Below, piece by piece: positions 41,301 through 49,642 of a stretch of 64,000 nucleotides of DNA. The position numbers were made by a program, and so were the translations under genes. Positions within the stretch are counted from its first letter, which is position 1, and each line of letters begins with the position of its first letter. The DNA comes from a virus. The notes beneath the pieces were generated by a model that saw only the letters and a program-made list of their open reading frames with translations, did not search any database and was not told where the DNA came from. Location: the IMG/VR virus record IMGVR_UViG_3300012920_000031, positions 1-64,000 of that record, one strand, 5' to 3'.

Positions 41301-43041
41301 GATACCACTGAGTGTAATCACCGTCGTGAGAATCTCTCTTCCAAATTGTTAGGTCAGCAGGAGCTGAATCTAACTCAAACTGAACTTGAACTGCTGAATT
41401 GAACTCTGTACCGTGAGGTGTCAATCTAACTATATCACCAACAAAGTGAGCGCCGGCAGAACCCGCCTCTTTCTTTATTGCTGTTAAGTTTTGTGCCTTT
41501 ATTGAGGCATCTGAAATTACCGCTGCAGTAAGACTGGTATTACCGTCTAGATCTCCCGATCCAATAGTTACTGTTATTGTTGGTGAATTTTCAGTGCCGC
41601 CGGCCTTAACCGTGCCGCCACCAGCACCAACAGTTTCTGTAACACTGTCTGCAATTGATGGGTTTGCGCTAATTCCTGACAACCTTCTCCAAGCATAGAC
41701 TCCGTCAGCCGTGGTGTTTCTGCTGGTACCAGTAGTACTAAACGAATCTTCTAAACTGGCATCGCTAGTACCTGCAGGGTCAGCCGATGACGTAAAATAA
41801 CCATTATCTGCTAAAATACCAGCAGGTGTTATAGCAAAAGACGGGCTGCCGACGCTGACACCGCGGTGCGCACCAACGACACTTAATTTCCAACCTGATG
41901 ATCCAGACTCTAAACATTGGATTACACCATTTCTGCAGCTGGCGCCTGAACCGTTGCCAATCGATCCAAAGAATATTCTGTCCTGACTACCATTTGGATC
42001 TATATGTTGGTTGGTAAAAGCAGCACCCATAGTTCTAACACTAGATGTAATAACTGTACCATCAGTATAAGAACCAATTCCGGCGGCGTTGTCGGCGCGG
42101 ACTGTGTGGTTGAAGAAGCCTTGACTGGAAGAGTCAAAGTATCTAATCTCGTTCCCGGATGTTCTCAACGCACCGTTACCGAAGTTGGTTAGCCTCGAAG
42201 AACCAACAATTACACGGTTCGATGCAGTGTGATAATACAATACACCATCACCCATGCGTGGGAAAAGTGTCGCGTTACCTTCACCTGAGTCGCCACCAAA
42301 CGATCCACGAGTGTTACGTATGTAACTACTGTCTTCCGCAATCTCGACAACCTTTACTCTACCCGCGCTGCTTTGCATTTCTCCGGCTGCGACAAAGATA
42401 TATCGACCATCAAAATTGGGCGTAGCATTTGACAGGTTAGGTGTAATGTGTATATTTGATACCTCTGCATCAGAGCCATTTCCAAAATGTACTTCGAAAC
42501 CAGCAGCTGGAATAGTTGATATTCTATCCCATCTACCTGGGGTTGTTTGAGAAGCAGAGCTAAAGACTGCTATTTTATCTCTATTACTTGTGCTTGTGAC
42601 ACCAGGAAATGTGACAAACCATTTTCTATCGGCACTCAAACGACCTTCAGTAAATGATGAATGGGAAGTGCCGTACGAGTTAGTGTCGAGATCGTTGAAT
42701 CCGGAAGCTCCCGAGATAAAACGATACGGAAGGGTTCCGTTAGTTCCAATAGTAGCCCAAAACTCAGTATCACTAATCCACCAAATATTATTTGGGAGCT
42801 GGGTACCAGTATCCACTGAATCTGCTCGAAATATACCAGATGAATTAGAGTGAAATATGTCGACACCGTACTCAGTACTACCATTACCGTCACCGCCGCC
42901 ATGAGCAATTGATGGTGCTGCCCATATGGTACCCGCAGGATTCGGTATCGGATTATACACTTGCGGGAACAGGCCACCAACATTCGAAGCTGTAAAAAAT
43001 TCCGCTAGCGATACACTACCGGAAAATACTTCATAAGCCAT
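38314..43041 (-). CDS. Large repeat-containing tail fibre or adhesin, 1575 aa
   Basis: The N-terminal 460 residues form repeated beta strands with many Ser/Gly/Asn, suggesting a propeller-like head. A beta domain around 475-610 contains RLTPHGTEF, VQFELD and RFSEYAG, resembling the ZU5 type. Then come 44-residue repeats (KASSAISGS, TIAGSATVDDNLI), an irregular beta-stalk and 33-residue repeats (ITASAGPISGSG). The C-terminus ends with GSLMVFLNGLLQTRSG and YRLDSYTAP, a fold seen at fibre tips. It is expected to recognise the host. A AGGAGG site precedes it and a terminator follows. Confidence 0.8.
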   Translation of the reverse strand: MAYEVFSGSVSLAEFFTASNVGGLFPQVYNPIPNPAGTIWAAPSIAHGGGDGNGSTEYGVDIFHSNSSGIFRADSVDTGTQLPNNIWWISDTEFWATIGTNGTLPYRFISGASGFNDLDTNSYGTSHSSFTEGRLSADRKWFVTFPGVTSTSNRDKIAVFSSASQTTPGRWDRISTIPAAGFEVHFGNGSDAEVSNIHITPNLSNATPNFDGRYIFVAAGEMQSSAGRVKVVEIAEDSSYIRNTRGSFGGDSGEGNATLFPRMGDGVLYYHTASNRVIVGSSRLTNFGNGALRTSGNEIRYFDSSSQGFFNHTVRADNAAGIGSYTDGTVITSSVRTMGAAFTNQHIDPNGSQDRIFFGSIGNGSGASCRNGVIQCLESGSSGWKLSVVGAHRGVSVGSPSFAITPAGILADNGYFTSSADPAGTSDASLEDSFSTTGTSRNTTADGVYAWRRLSGISANPSIADSVTETVGAGGGTVKAGGTENSPTITVTIGSGDLDGNTSLTAAVISDASIKAQNLTAIKKEAGSAGAHFVGDIVRLTPHGTEFNSAVQVQFELDSAPADLTIWKRDSHDGDYTQWYQLPSTYWSASGTTITINTTRFSEYAGLGGINVARTKLSNSQLATLTTTDLVASTSIQISGSTNSFKDRTVAADDLFLIEDKSNGTTYHVSASQMAEYFGGLVSVTASSDNSDMRVTFVSPSDNADIGLAVDAGLKYNPSTDMLKGVNLSGSGDLTIAGNATIDDNLVLTKGFVQIKASELNVTGGIKASSAISGSDDLTIAGSATVDDNLIVTKGYVQIKASELNVTGGIKASSAISGSSDLTIAGSATVDDNLIITKGYVQIKASELNVTGGIKASSAISGSGALSIGGATVLGETLTVNARSKASATDNSVLVEGTGQFKLTANELFRVTNNSNQDIFAARENGDIEFGGGSSTGIFLYDASTADIKLKNPSNTGETAILLNDGLNGGIISGSSNLLMGGQGVFKSALAVTGAIVGKSNISGSGNLLIGGNATVAGNLTINGTTTVIDSTHLAVKDALVLLSSGATGTPVNDQGFIFERGDSANAAMLWDESTDRFVFANVGTASAGATGNISFSAYPVSASTFHGDGSGLTGVGAEVVAAAKNDLDLQLTFASGAASAGSFFINSGSLMYNPSTNGLKASALEPTGSETFRLGRTGEHHRITLNSTALVLSTPSGTGQSVEYHNNGFKAGEIEVYTDSGEAHTMKMKTTARLALSGGLGTFISGNLGLRLDGPLSGSGNVTTAGTVLVNGTGGITASAGPISGSGILTVAGASTLSGRLLVRSTAGITASAGPISGSGVLTVAGASTLSGRLLVRSTAGITASAGAVSASLGFFTPSVITAKGLISGSGGLDIGGTADFGAAVNVDGALTVLGGANLGDSGADAIVVSGALDVGNQNTKFRSNQIELLNLDGMALDSNDSTHFLLVQDSDNNYVKKESVTDLIQHITGAAGTRGGLQVHQGKLHIVQKEESFMSSSLTGHAHTASLDGPVLSGSLMVFLNGLLQTRSGSANLGSGGNSIFDYRLDSYTAPTKVLMADALDSDDVLIVRYVQK
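39008..39205 (-). repeat. Two 99-bp tandem units in the fibre gene
   Basis: Two adjacent 99-base units (39008 and 39107), each encoding 33 residues around ITASAGPISGSG and TLSGRLLVRST, with a divergent third unit from 39206. Near identity at the DNA level suggests recent duplication or recombination of fibre stalk modules. Confidence 0.8.
40463..40858 (-). repeat. Three 132-bp tandem units in the fibre gene
   Basis: Units begin at 40463, 40595 and 40727, exactly 132 bases (44 residues) apart, encoding VQIKASELNVTGGIKASSAI and TVDDNLI-type strands. Third-position differences show they are old enough to have diverged. They extend the fibre stalk in whole modules. Confidence 0.85.
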
Positions 43042-43187
43042 ATATTTTTCCTCCTATATATGAATTTTCACAATGAAAAAAAATATAAAACATTAAGTAA
43101 AATTATAAAATAGGAAGTTATAGTATATGAGGAAATGTTATTTAAGTGAATGTAACGAACGTATGCTGTAATTAGTTTTTGGCGCCG

Positions 43188-43400
43188 TCAAGAGAACAGA
43201 ATTTTTTTGAGGTTTCTTACATTATTATCAAATTTACAAAAATCTGAATCTAAAAACTCAAGAGACAAAGCTTGACACTTTTGCTCTGGATCTTCAAATG
43301 CAAAATGAAACTTTCCAGATTCTAATCTTTTACATTGCACCAATTTTACGCCTCTAAGCTGCAAAAAAGCAGCTATTCCTATATCGCTTGTAGTATACAT
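43188..43400 (-). CDS. DUF5659-like small protein, 70 aa
   Basis: The protein starts TTSDIGIAAFLQLRGVKL and continues with a beta pair (FHFAFEDPEQKC) and a C-terminal helix ending NVRNLKKILF. This layout is that of the small DUF5659 family in phages and bacteria, whose function is unknown. It lies before the fibre gene; the 146-base gap between them holds the fibre leader. Confidence 0.7.
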   Translation of the reverse strand: MYTTSDIGIAAFLQLRGVKLVQCKRLESGKFHFAFEDPEQKCQALSLEFLDSDFCKFDNNVRNLKKILFS

Positions 43401-43421
43401 ATTGTCCCTTCTCTCTCACAC

Positions 43422-43431
43422 ATATAAATAG
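43422..43431 (-). promoter_or_regulatory. AT-rich motif CTATTTATAT upstream of the DUF5659-like gene
   Basis: Coding-strand CTATTTATAT lies 22 bases before the ATG. It is a variant of the ACTATTTAYT motif found before other late genes. The opposite strand reads TATAAATA, the T4 late -10 sequence, but points away from the genes. Confidence 0.3.
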
Positions 43432-43436
43432 GGCGC

Positions 43437-43751
43437 TTATTGGTCTTTTCGAATGAAATAACCTTTTTCTCCCTCAGAAACTGGTAACTTTAGCTCATAA
43501 GTCACATCCTCAGATATATCTTTTTCGGTTCTGAGTTGTTTAGCTAAATTTATCATAGAAGACTCATAGCTGGATATCATATTCATAATTTCTAATTTTC
43601 TTTTTTCAAAATTTAAACACATTGTAGAAAAATGAGTCTCAATATTGGTTAATTCTTCTCTCAATTTGTGTATTTGAGAGATCTCCTCCCACTCTATTTC
43701 TATGATTTCTGAGGTTACTTGTTGTGTTTCTTCGTTTTGTTGTTCTGACAT
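43437..43751 (-). CDS. Coiled-coil protein, 104 aa
   Basis: Glu/Gln-rich start, then a long coiled-coil helix (about 20-80) with a leucine/isoleucine heptad pattern, and a short beta-like C-terminus (ELKLPVSEGEKGYF). No family known. It sits between the sheath-stabiliser-like and DUF5659-like genes, so a tail or fibre assembly helper is possible. Confidence 0.65.
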   Translation of the reverse strand: MSEQQNEETQQVTSEIIEIEWEEISQIHKLREELTNIETHFSTMCLNFEKRKLEIMNMISSYESSMINLAKQLRTEKDISEDVTYELKLPVSEGEKGYFIRKDQ

Positions 43752-43762
43752 TTTTTCTCCTT

Positions 43763-45004
43763 TTAGTTCTTTATGTATGTCGCATAAACGTTATCATCTG
43801 TTTCTATATTGTATGTAAAAGTTATTGTGCGGCCACTAATAGTGTAATCGTTATCTGCACCTAGTGATTGTATTGCACCGTTCACATAAATAGATTCCGT
43901 ATTATCTTTTGGAAGATTAGATAATGTAAAAATTGTTGCTGGTGATGGTGGGTCGTCCCCATTCTCTTTCAAAACCTCTCTTATAATAAGATTTTCTTTT
44001 AGTACCTCTGAAAAGTTGCTCCTAGTTACTGCATTTGCTGCGGATCCACCACCACCTCCGCCACCGGAGGCTGCAGGGGCATTTGCTGCTGCCACATTAG
44101 AAAATAATGATGCACCTTTGCTCTTTTCAAAAATGGCACTAATAGGAATACCAGCCAAGCCAAAATAAGATCCAAATTCATGTTCTGGCACTTCTGATAG
44201 TGAGATTCTTTCTCTTGGTATCTTAACTTCTACTGCATTTTCCCTAATAGCATAATGAGGTCTTGTTGCATTACCGCCTTCACCAACCAAATATCCAATA
44301 ACTTTCACTTGTATTTTTGTTTCAAACTTTCTTTCATCTGATGAGAAATCAGATACATTATGGGAATCTGAAAAACTTCCCTGTATAAATGCTTCGTATC
44401 GATGCTCTCCTTCAAATAACCTTTGGTAGTTTATTGTACCAGGTTTTGTAACAAAAGGCAATAATAATTCATTCATTTGTTGTTGATATTCTGTTCTCAA
44501 TACAATCTCGTACATGACGGTGACATTTACTGGCATGGGAGCAGTAATAGTCCTATAAACTATCTTACCATTACCTCTTGGATAATTCAACTGCCCGTTC
44601 AATCTTTTTGCATCGGCATTTGCAAATTTTGTGGTTTTTTCTTGGTACAATACTCTAGAAACTGGCAATGACCCACCTTGCTCGTCTCCTGACCTTGGTA
44701 CTCCTGCCTGAAAAACACCCTTACTTGTCATATCTTTTTCTATCGATCCCCTAGAAAGAGTAATTATAGGCATAATTAACATGCCCTGTGAATCTCTTAT
44801 GTCTTTATCATTTTTTGACTGAAATGATCTTTCGGCTGAGCCCCATACCACAGGAACTTTTCTCCATCCCTTGTTTGTATCAGTATACAAATTTAGACTT
44901 TTTACATAATTGAGCATCGCTCGATCAATTGTTTCAATTGTTGAAGCCTCAAAATGAAGTTTTGCAATCAAAGATGGTTCATCATTTATATATTTATCAG
45001 ACAC
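43763..45004 (-). CDS. Tail sheath stabiliser / tail terminator (gp15-like)
   Basis: The 413-residue protein follows the gp15 layout: RKVPVVWGSAERSF, LIMPIITLSRGSIEKD, then PVNVTVMYEIVLRTEYQQQM followed by LLPFV and a long IQVKVIGYL strand. T4 gp15 is 272 residues; the extra C-terminal part starts with an Ala/Gly linker (AAANAPAASGGGGGGG) and a beta domain with ESIYVNGAIQ. It caps the tail end that joins the head. It overlaps the gp14-like gene by 8 bases. Confidence 0.8.
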   Translation of the reverse strand: MSDKYINDEPSLIAKLHFEASTIETIDRAMLNYVKSLNLYTDTNKGWRKVPVVWGSAERSFQSKNDKDIRDSQGMLIMPIITLSRGSIEKDMTSKGVFQAGVPRSGDEQGGSLPVSRVLYQEKTTKFANADAKRLNGQLNYPRGNGKIVYRTITAPMPVNVTVMYEIVLRTEYQQQMNELLLPFVTKPGTINYQRLFEGEHRYEAFIQGSFSDSHNVSDFSSDERKFETKIQVKVIGYLVGEGGNATRPHYAIRENAVEVKIPRERISLSEVPEHEFGSYFGLAGIPISAIFEKSKGASLFSNVAAANAPAASGGGGGGGSAANAVTRSNFSEVLKENLIIREVLKENGDDPPSPATIFTLSNLPKDNTESIYVNGAIQSLGADNDYTISGRTITFTYNIETDDNVYATYIKN

Positions 45005-45485
45005 TGAATAATCCCTCCCTTGCTCTCACGCAAGATGCCGCAATTTCAAACTTTGATTCAACTTGGCCGAAAAGCCACTTAGGTTCAGTAAGACTCAGTA
45101 TCTCATACAGCTTGTCGCCATACTGAATAAAGTCTCCTTCTCTGACAAAAAGGTCTTGATCTTCTGTTAGCCTCCTTTTATGAAAGGCAACAGAGATTTT
45201 TTCAACCCTGTCAACTCCAAGGGGAGTTGTTGAGGTAGATTCGCTCTCGTACTTAACCATAGCATAAACTCTAACCGGATTTAGAAAGTTCTTATCAACT
45301 GCTTCTCCATATATATCATGAAAGTTTGTGTGTTCCAAACTTATTGGATAATATACTATGGTTTGCCCGACAACTCTTTCAATAACCTCATCGTTTATTT
45401 GCTTGACAAAATCTTTTTCTTTCTTGCCAGTAAAAAGTGGAGGTGGTGGAGCATCAGGTTGTGACCATTTATTATCATCTGACAT
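44997..45485 (-). CDS. Neck protein (gp14-like)
   Basis: The 162-residue protein has a proline-rich start, the strand VVGQTIVYYPIS, NFHDIYGEAV, then VREGDFIQYGDKLYEI and FGQVESKFEIAASC, the order seen in T4 gp14 (FIGEDLQN...GDLIYFPMDN...LGQNAIRKI). It is shorter than gp14 (256 aa). Gp14 forms part of the neck between portal and tail. It is encoded between gp13-like and gp15-like genes as in T4. Confidence 0.75.
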   Translation of the reverse strand: MSDDNKWSQPDAPPPPLFTGKKEKDFVKQINDEVIERVVGQTIVYYPISLEHTNFHDIYGEAVDKNFLNPVRVYAMVKYESESTSTTPLGVDRVEKISVAFHKRRLTEDQDLFVREGDFIQYGDKLYEILSLTEPKWLFGQVESKFEIAASCVRAREGLFSV

Positions 45486-45490
45486 CTAAA

Positions 45491-46747
45491 TTACCCCACA
45501 AATATGTAATTTGGCACCTTCTGTAGTACCTTGTCTGCGTTGTCCATCATTGCGCCGTCTTTCTCAACCATCTTAGCATATGTAAGCTCAGCTAAGGTCT
45601 CTTTTAGTTCTGTTCTGAGTTTTTCTTGCTCGTCTTTGCCCTCTGATATGAGTGCTGAACCATTTAGTGTTACAGCTTCTCCTGGAATTGGCACAGTTGC
45701 AAACTTTGATCTAATTTGGCCCAGTGTTTCTTTACTTAGTGCTAATGCAAAACGTCGAATCCATTGCTTACCAATAGAATTTATGTTTTCGAATGGTAAA
45801 TTGCCGATTGGTAAAGTGTTCATATTGTTTACACCAGAAGTTTTCTTATCGGTGTTTTCCCAAACATCTTCTGGAATTGAAAAATCTACCCACATTTTCG
45901 ATGGACCCCTAGTATATGGTATAGGATAAATTCTAAGTTTATTATTTCTCAACTCGTAAGAAAAATGAGACATTCTTGTATATATCGCATCTTCAAAAGC
46001 CATAGCTTGTGCTTTGTTGTGCCAAGCGGGTATCAACTGAAATGTTGAGTCGTCCGAAAACTGTCCATAATTGTGTAAATTACCTACAACATTTAGGCCA
46101 CCATAATATCCATAAAAACGCCACATAGCATGCGGTGTCTTATAATAAACTTTCTTAATTAGAATCGTTTTACCATCAACCGATGCTGATAAATTAGAAG
46201 AGTTTATAATACTTTGCAAGTCATAATCTTGCGTCCCCTCGACAACATCGAAGGACCCTGAATACTGCACTGAGCCATTCAGACCCACTTCAGATCCCAC
46301 ACCGTCTGCCATTCTTCTGGTCAAACCATAATCAAACTTTGGATACTTTAACGCAACATGGGAACCAGATAGTGAAGAAGAAAGAGAGCCAGACATAATA
46401 TTGCCTTTTGAGTCAAAAGACCCGGTTGTATTTCCAAGTGCGTTTGACAGCATATTTGTAGCCTGATGTAAATTTACAATATAAGAATACTCTAATACTG
46501 CTTCTTCATATGCAGCATATACATTCCCTTCTGTAAGTTCTATATCTAAAACATCTCCTCCGAGCTTTTTGTAAACAAATGAAACCTGATCTACTGCTCC
46601 TGACAGAAACTGAGAAGAGTACATTGGAGATGTTTCGTCTGAATATATTTTATAAGGAAGAGACGAATTTATATTTGAAGCGGTACCGGTGATTGGCAAT
46701 ACGATTGCCGACAATGTACTCGCTGGTGTTAATGTAGGTAAAGACAT
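45491..46747 (-). CDS. Neck protein (gp13-like)
   Basis: The 418-residue protein contains the gp13-type C-terminal helix run (IGKQWIRRFALALSKETLGQI, then KFATVPIPGEAVTLNG and EELRTELK-like segments). The N-terminal half is beta-rich with Ser/Gly linkers. In T4 gp13 joins the connector to the tail. Upstream, a 49-base hairpin covers its ribosome site (46753-46801), which may restrict translation. Confidence 0.78.
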   Translation of the reverse strand: MSLPTLTPASTLSAIVLPITGTASNINSSLPYKIYSDETSPMYSSQFLSGAVDQVSFVYKKLGGDVLDIELTEGNVYAAYEEAVLEYSYIVNLHQATNMLSNALGNTTGSFDSKGNIMSGSLSSSLSGSHVALKYPKFDYGLTRRMADGVGSEVGLNGSVQYSGSFDVVEGTQDYDLQSIINSSNLSASVDGKTILIKKVYYKTPHAMWRFYGYYGGLNVVGNLHNYGQFSDDSTFQLIPAWHNKAQAMAFEDAIYTRMSHFSYELRNNKLRIYPIPYTRGPSKMWVDFSIPEDVWENTDKKTSGVNNMNTLPIGNLPFENINSIGKQWIRRFALALSKETLGQIRSKFATVPIPGEAVTLNGSALISEGKDEQEKLRTELKETLAELTYAKMVEKDGAMMDNADKVLQKVPNYIFVG

Positions 46748-46752
46748 TCATG

Positions 46753-46801
46753 GTCCCTCACAAGTTATAGTTTATCAATATAACTAGTTGTTCGAAGGGA
46801 C
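46753..46801 (-). promoter_or_regulatory. Hairpin covering the gp13-like ribosome site
   Basis: On the minus strand GTCCCT (46801-46796) pairs with AGGGAC (46758-46753), with inner ACAA/TTGT and GTTATA/TATAAC stems. The 3' arm contains GAGGG, the likely ribosome site, a few bases before the ATG at 46747. Opening or cleavage of this stem could set translation. Confidence 0.5.
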
Positions 46802-46808
46802 AAATAAC

Positions 46809-47156
46809 CTAGGTGTCTGTTTTAGTTTTGGTGGTTCGTCTTTTACGCGTTGTAGAGGTGGTTTTCTTTTTTCTTGTCGCGGGCTTTTTTCTTGTGACCT
46901 TTGGCTCTTCAATCTTTGATTCTTCAACCTTTGGTTCTTCTTCGTTGACAAACTTTAAAGCATTGATTCTTTCTTGAGTCTGATCAAGAACTTCTTCTGC
47001 TTTTTCCGCGACGTCAACTGCCTTTTCCAAAACAACTTCAACTGCCTCTTCTACTACTTCTTTTGCTTGCTCTTTCAGGCCAAACACGGCCTTTCTAAGG
47101 TTTGCATACTTCTTTGCGTATCTATCTAGCGTAAGACGCTTTCTTCGTTTACCCAT
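46809..47156 (-). CDS. Basic/acidic coiled-coil protein with histone-like C-terminal tail
   Basis: The 115-residue protein has a basic N-terminus (GKRRKRLTLDRYAKKY), a heptad-patterned acidic helix (VVEEAVEVVLEKAVDV), acidic linkers and a C-terminal run of Lys, Arg and Thr with PATRKKK and TTRKRRTT segments. The tail resembles histone H1 or bacterial DNA-compaction proteins, hinting at an internal head protein that touches DNA. No family assigned. A terminator lies directly upstream and AAAGGAG precedes the ATG. Confidence 0.65.
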   Translation of the reverse strand: MGKRRKRLTLDRYAKKYANLRKAVFGLKEQAKEVVEEAVEVVLEKAVDVAEKAEEVLDQTQERINALKFVNEEEPKVEESKIEEPKVTRKKPATRKKKTTSTTRKRRTTKTKTDT

Positions 47157-47177
47157 GGTAACTCCTTTCGTTTATGT

Positions 47178-47187
47178 AATAAATAGT
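47178..47187 (-). promoter_or_regulatory. AT-rich motif ACTATTTATT upstream of the histone-tail-like gene
   Basis: Coding-strand AAACTATTTATTACA ends 22 bases before the ATG, directly after the terminator of the previous gene, so a promoter or processing site is expected here. Confidence 0.4.
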
Positions 47188-47195
47188 TTAGAAAT

Positions 47196-47228
47196 AGAAA
47201 AACCCCTTTCCTGTTGGAAGAGGGGTTT
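47196..47228 (-). terminator. Terminator after the decoration-like gene
   Basis: On the minus strand AAACCCCTCTTCC pairs (one mismatch) with GGAAAGGGGTTT around an AACA loop, followed by TTTCT. It is 25 bases past the stop of the 147-residue gene. Confidence 0.8.
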
Positions 47229-47252
47229 GATTCTATTGTAAGGCGAGTATTT

Positions 47253-47696
47253 TTATGTGGTTGAACCAAATGCAGCTGCAGCGCCAGTGGTCTGTCCCGT
47301 TACAAACCATGAGGTACCGTCGCTAACACATTCAACAAATGAACCTGCTGTTGTGGTGGCTGCTAAAGTTACCTTATCGTCAGTTCCATCACTTGCTGCA
47401 ACATCTCCTGAATCGGCCATATCGTCAACCAACAATATTACCTGTCCGAACATTGCTGTTGTCTTGTCGGCTGCCGAGATAACAATACTTTTGCCGCCAC
47501 CGACGACCTTACTTACAACAAACTTAAAGTATGCGCCTGCCTTGTGAGCCGGAAGTGTAATTGCGATGTCATCAGTTCCATCACAAAAATAAACCTCACC
47601 TGTCTCTGCGTCAGTAATTACCTTTGTTGCTCCTGCAGCGATATTCTCTACTCTAAGCAAAGATGCGTTTCTTGATGCTCTTCCTACTTTTGCCAT
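47253..47696 (-). CDS. Probable capsid decoration protein, 147 aa
   Basis: Small beta-rich protein with repeated Thr/Ala/Gly/Asp strands (GEVYFCDGTDDIAITL, YFKFVVSKVVGGG, FVECVSDGTSWFVTG). It is encoded just after the major capsid gene and is flanked by terminators on both sides, so it forms its own unit, suiting high expression. This matches head decoration or trimer proteins, though no homologue is certain. Confidence 0.6.
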   Translation of the reverse strand: MAKVGRASRNASLLRVENIAAGATKVITDAETGEVYFCDGTDDIAITLPAHKAGAYFKFVVSKVVGGGKSIVISAADKTTAMFGQVILLVDDMADSGDVAASDGTDDKVTLAATTTAGSFVECVSDGTSWFVTGQTTGAAAAFGSTT

Positions 47697-47748
47697 TTTA
47701 TATGATCTCCTTTTATATGTCTTAAAGGTATAGTTCGCCTTACCTTTT

Positions 47749-47766
47749 CATTATAACTAGTTTGCC
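47749..47766 (-). promoter_or_regulatory. AT-rich motif AAACTAGTTATAAT upstream of the decoration-like gene
   Basis: Coding-strand AAACTAGTTATAATG is a variant of the ACTATTTAYT motif, 53 bases from the start codon, downstream of the capsid terminator. It contains a perfect TATAAT but no -35 box is visible. Confidence 0.35.
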
Positions 47767-47767
47767 G

Positions 47768-47806
47768 AAAAAAGAAAAGCCCCACCAAGTTAATGATGAG
47801 GCTTAT
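47768..47806 (-). terminator. Terminator after the major capsid gene
   Basis: AAGCCTCA (47797-47804) pairs with TGGGGCTT (47777-47784) on the minus strand with one G-T pair, followed by TTCTTTTTT. It lies about 36 bases past the capsid stop. Confidence 0.8.
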
Positions 47807-47841
47807 TCTTTTCGCTAACGCGAGTTATTGTTCAAACTCTA

Positions 47842-49608
47842 TTATGAACCTGCCTCTCCAAGAAGGCCACGAACAATAACAAGACCGTACATATCAGGTC
47901 GTACCATCTTCTTAGCGTAACGAGTCATGACACCCTTACGTGGTACGAAGTCTTCCGTACCGAAAATGGTAGGTGTTACCTGCAATGGTACGTAAGGAGC
48001 GTATACAAACCCGCTCTCAAGGAACGAGCTACCCTTACGACCTACAAGAAGTACGTTGCGCAAGAAGTAAGGATCAACGTAAACGTCGAACTTCTTGCTC
48101 AAGCTACCAGCGCGGACTGCACCGATTGTGCCTCTGTCCTGGTCAGCAGTTACGCTTGCGCGGAAACCACTTGTGAACTCAAGGATATTAGCAACCTCTG
48201 GAGAACAAACAACAAAGTTTGCACCGCCACGAAGTGTCTTTCTGTGGATCTGAGCGCTCACGTCATTGATTGTCTCAATGAGAGTCTCGTACCACTCGCT
48301 AACTGTACCAGTGAAGTCAGGAGCTGCTGAAGTTGCACCAAGCTCGTTACCGTTAGAATCAACGAATAAACCTGGAGCGCGTGACCAGTAGCGTGTACCA
48401 GCAGTTGCGCCGTTTACAAGCTCACCGAGAAGCTCACGGTCAATTTCCAAAGCAATCTGCTCTGAAAGAATACCGGTAAGTTCTACCTCTGCATCCAAGT
48501 TGTGGTATGCGTTGAGGTCTTGACCAAGCTCTGGAGACCACTTAGCCTTCAACTTCTTGGTTTGTGCGGTAACTGCGATTGAGTCAACCTTGATATCAAT
48601 CTCTGCAATCTGCTGCTTTCCAGTTCTGGCTGCTTCAGATGTGTTGCCAGTTGAAGGCTTTGGCTCTTCAAGGCCCCACTGATCCTGTCCAATAACAGAT
48701 CCCAAACCACCACCGGGCTGGAAATCGTCCTTGACTGGTACGTTTATGCGGACGCTTGCGCCGGCGCCGAAATCGGTCACGGTGTCTTTGTCGTGGAATG
48801 TCAATACGATTCTATCCTTGACAATTCTTGTAAGTCTTCTAACAAGAGTACCATTCGCGAGCGCTACATTGAGACCTGCGAGGTTGCCTCTATCAATCGG
48901 ACTTCCAAGTCTTGTTTCCATAGCTGAAACTGCACCTGTCAACTGAACAACGTGTACAGTACCACCCGCGGCAAGGATATCTGCATCGTAACGAATAGCC
49001 TTCTTTTGTGCTTCAGTCAAAGTAGCTACTGCTGCAGCTGAAACGGCTGTTCCACCAAGTGCAGTGAGAGTATCACCAGTTATAGATACAATACCGGTTG
49101 ATGCCTGATCCAAAGAACCTGTGGTACCTGCTGCGGCTTGGCTACCAAGCTCATAGTGACCACCAGGACCAGAAGCATCTGGAGACCCTGCAAGATCAAC
49201 ACCACCAGTGATCTGCTTAGCTATGACGTTACCACCATATAGTGATCCTGAAGGTGCACCTGTTTCACCAGCTTCGTGTGTGAAGTCAAGGAAGAAAATG
49301 AGACCGGATGGCAAGCTCATTGGCTGAACCGATACGAGATCATTTGCTATAAGTCCACCGAATACACGACGAACGATTGGGAATGCAACTGCAGCGAAGC
49401 CTTCGACATCACCTGCAGCCATGGAAGAAGCTTCTCTAAGAAGTTCCTTCGCTTGGTTTTCGAGAAGTACCGCCATTCCCTGCTTCTGGTTCTCGTTACC
49501 GAGACCTTCAAGCAAGCCAGTAGCTTCCCACTTGTTAAGAAGTGCTGCACCTTCTGCGCGGAGATCGCGAGACTGTACGCCTTCTGTTAATTTTTGTAAA
49601 ATAGACAT
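47842..49608 (-). CDS. Major capsid protein (gp23-like)
   Basis: The 588-residue protein has a helical N-terminal region (about 1-75, with LLENQAKELLREASSM) that is probably cut off by the prohead protease, then FPIVRRVFGGLIANDLVSVQPMSLPSG and later GANFVVCSPEVANIL, as in gp23-type HK97-fold shells. It has a strong AAAGGAGG site, and a terminator follows, supporting very high expression. It folds probably with help of the phage GroEL/GroES pair. Confidence 0.93.
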   Translation of the reverse strand: MSILQKLTEGVQSRDLRAEGAALLNKWEATGLLEGLGNENQKQGMAVLLENQAKELLREASSMAAGDVEGFAAVAFPIVRRVFGGLIANDLVSVQPMSLPSGLIFFLDFTHEAGETGAPSGSLYGGNVIAKQITGGVDLAGSPDASGPGGHYELGSQAAAGTTGSLDQASTGIVSITGDTLTALGGTAVSAAAVATLTEAQKKAIRYDADILAAGGTVHVVQLTGAVSAMETRLGSPIDRGNLAGLNVALANGTLVRRLTRIVKDRIVLTFHDKDTVTDFGAGASVRINVPVKDDFQPGGGLGSVIGQDQWGLEEPKPSTGNTSEAARTGKQQIAEIDIKVDSIAVTAQTKKLKAKWSPELGQDLNAYHNLDAEVELTGILSEQIALEIDRELLGELVNGATAGTRYWSRAPGLFVDSNGNELGATSAAPDFTGTVSEWYETLIETINDVSAQIHRKTLRGGANFVVCSPEVANILEFTSGFRASVTADQDRGTIGAVRAGSLSKKFDVYVDPYFLRNVLLVGRKGSSFLESGFVYAPYVPLQVTPTIFGTEDFVPRKGVMTRYAKKMVRPDMYGLVIVRGLLGEAGS

Positions 49609-49642
49609 TATAAATTCACCTCCTTTTCTATAAATTTTAGAA

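Noticed and set aside
43422-43431. TATAAATA on the plus strand as a T4 late promoter
   Set aside because: It would transcribe away from all genes; no plus-strand gene is present. It is kept only as part of the minus-strand motif.
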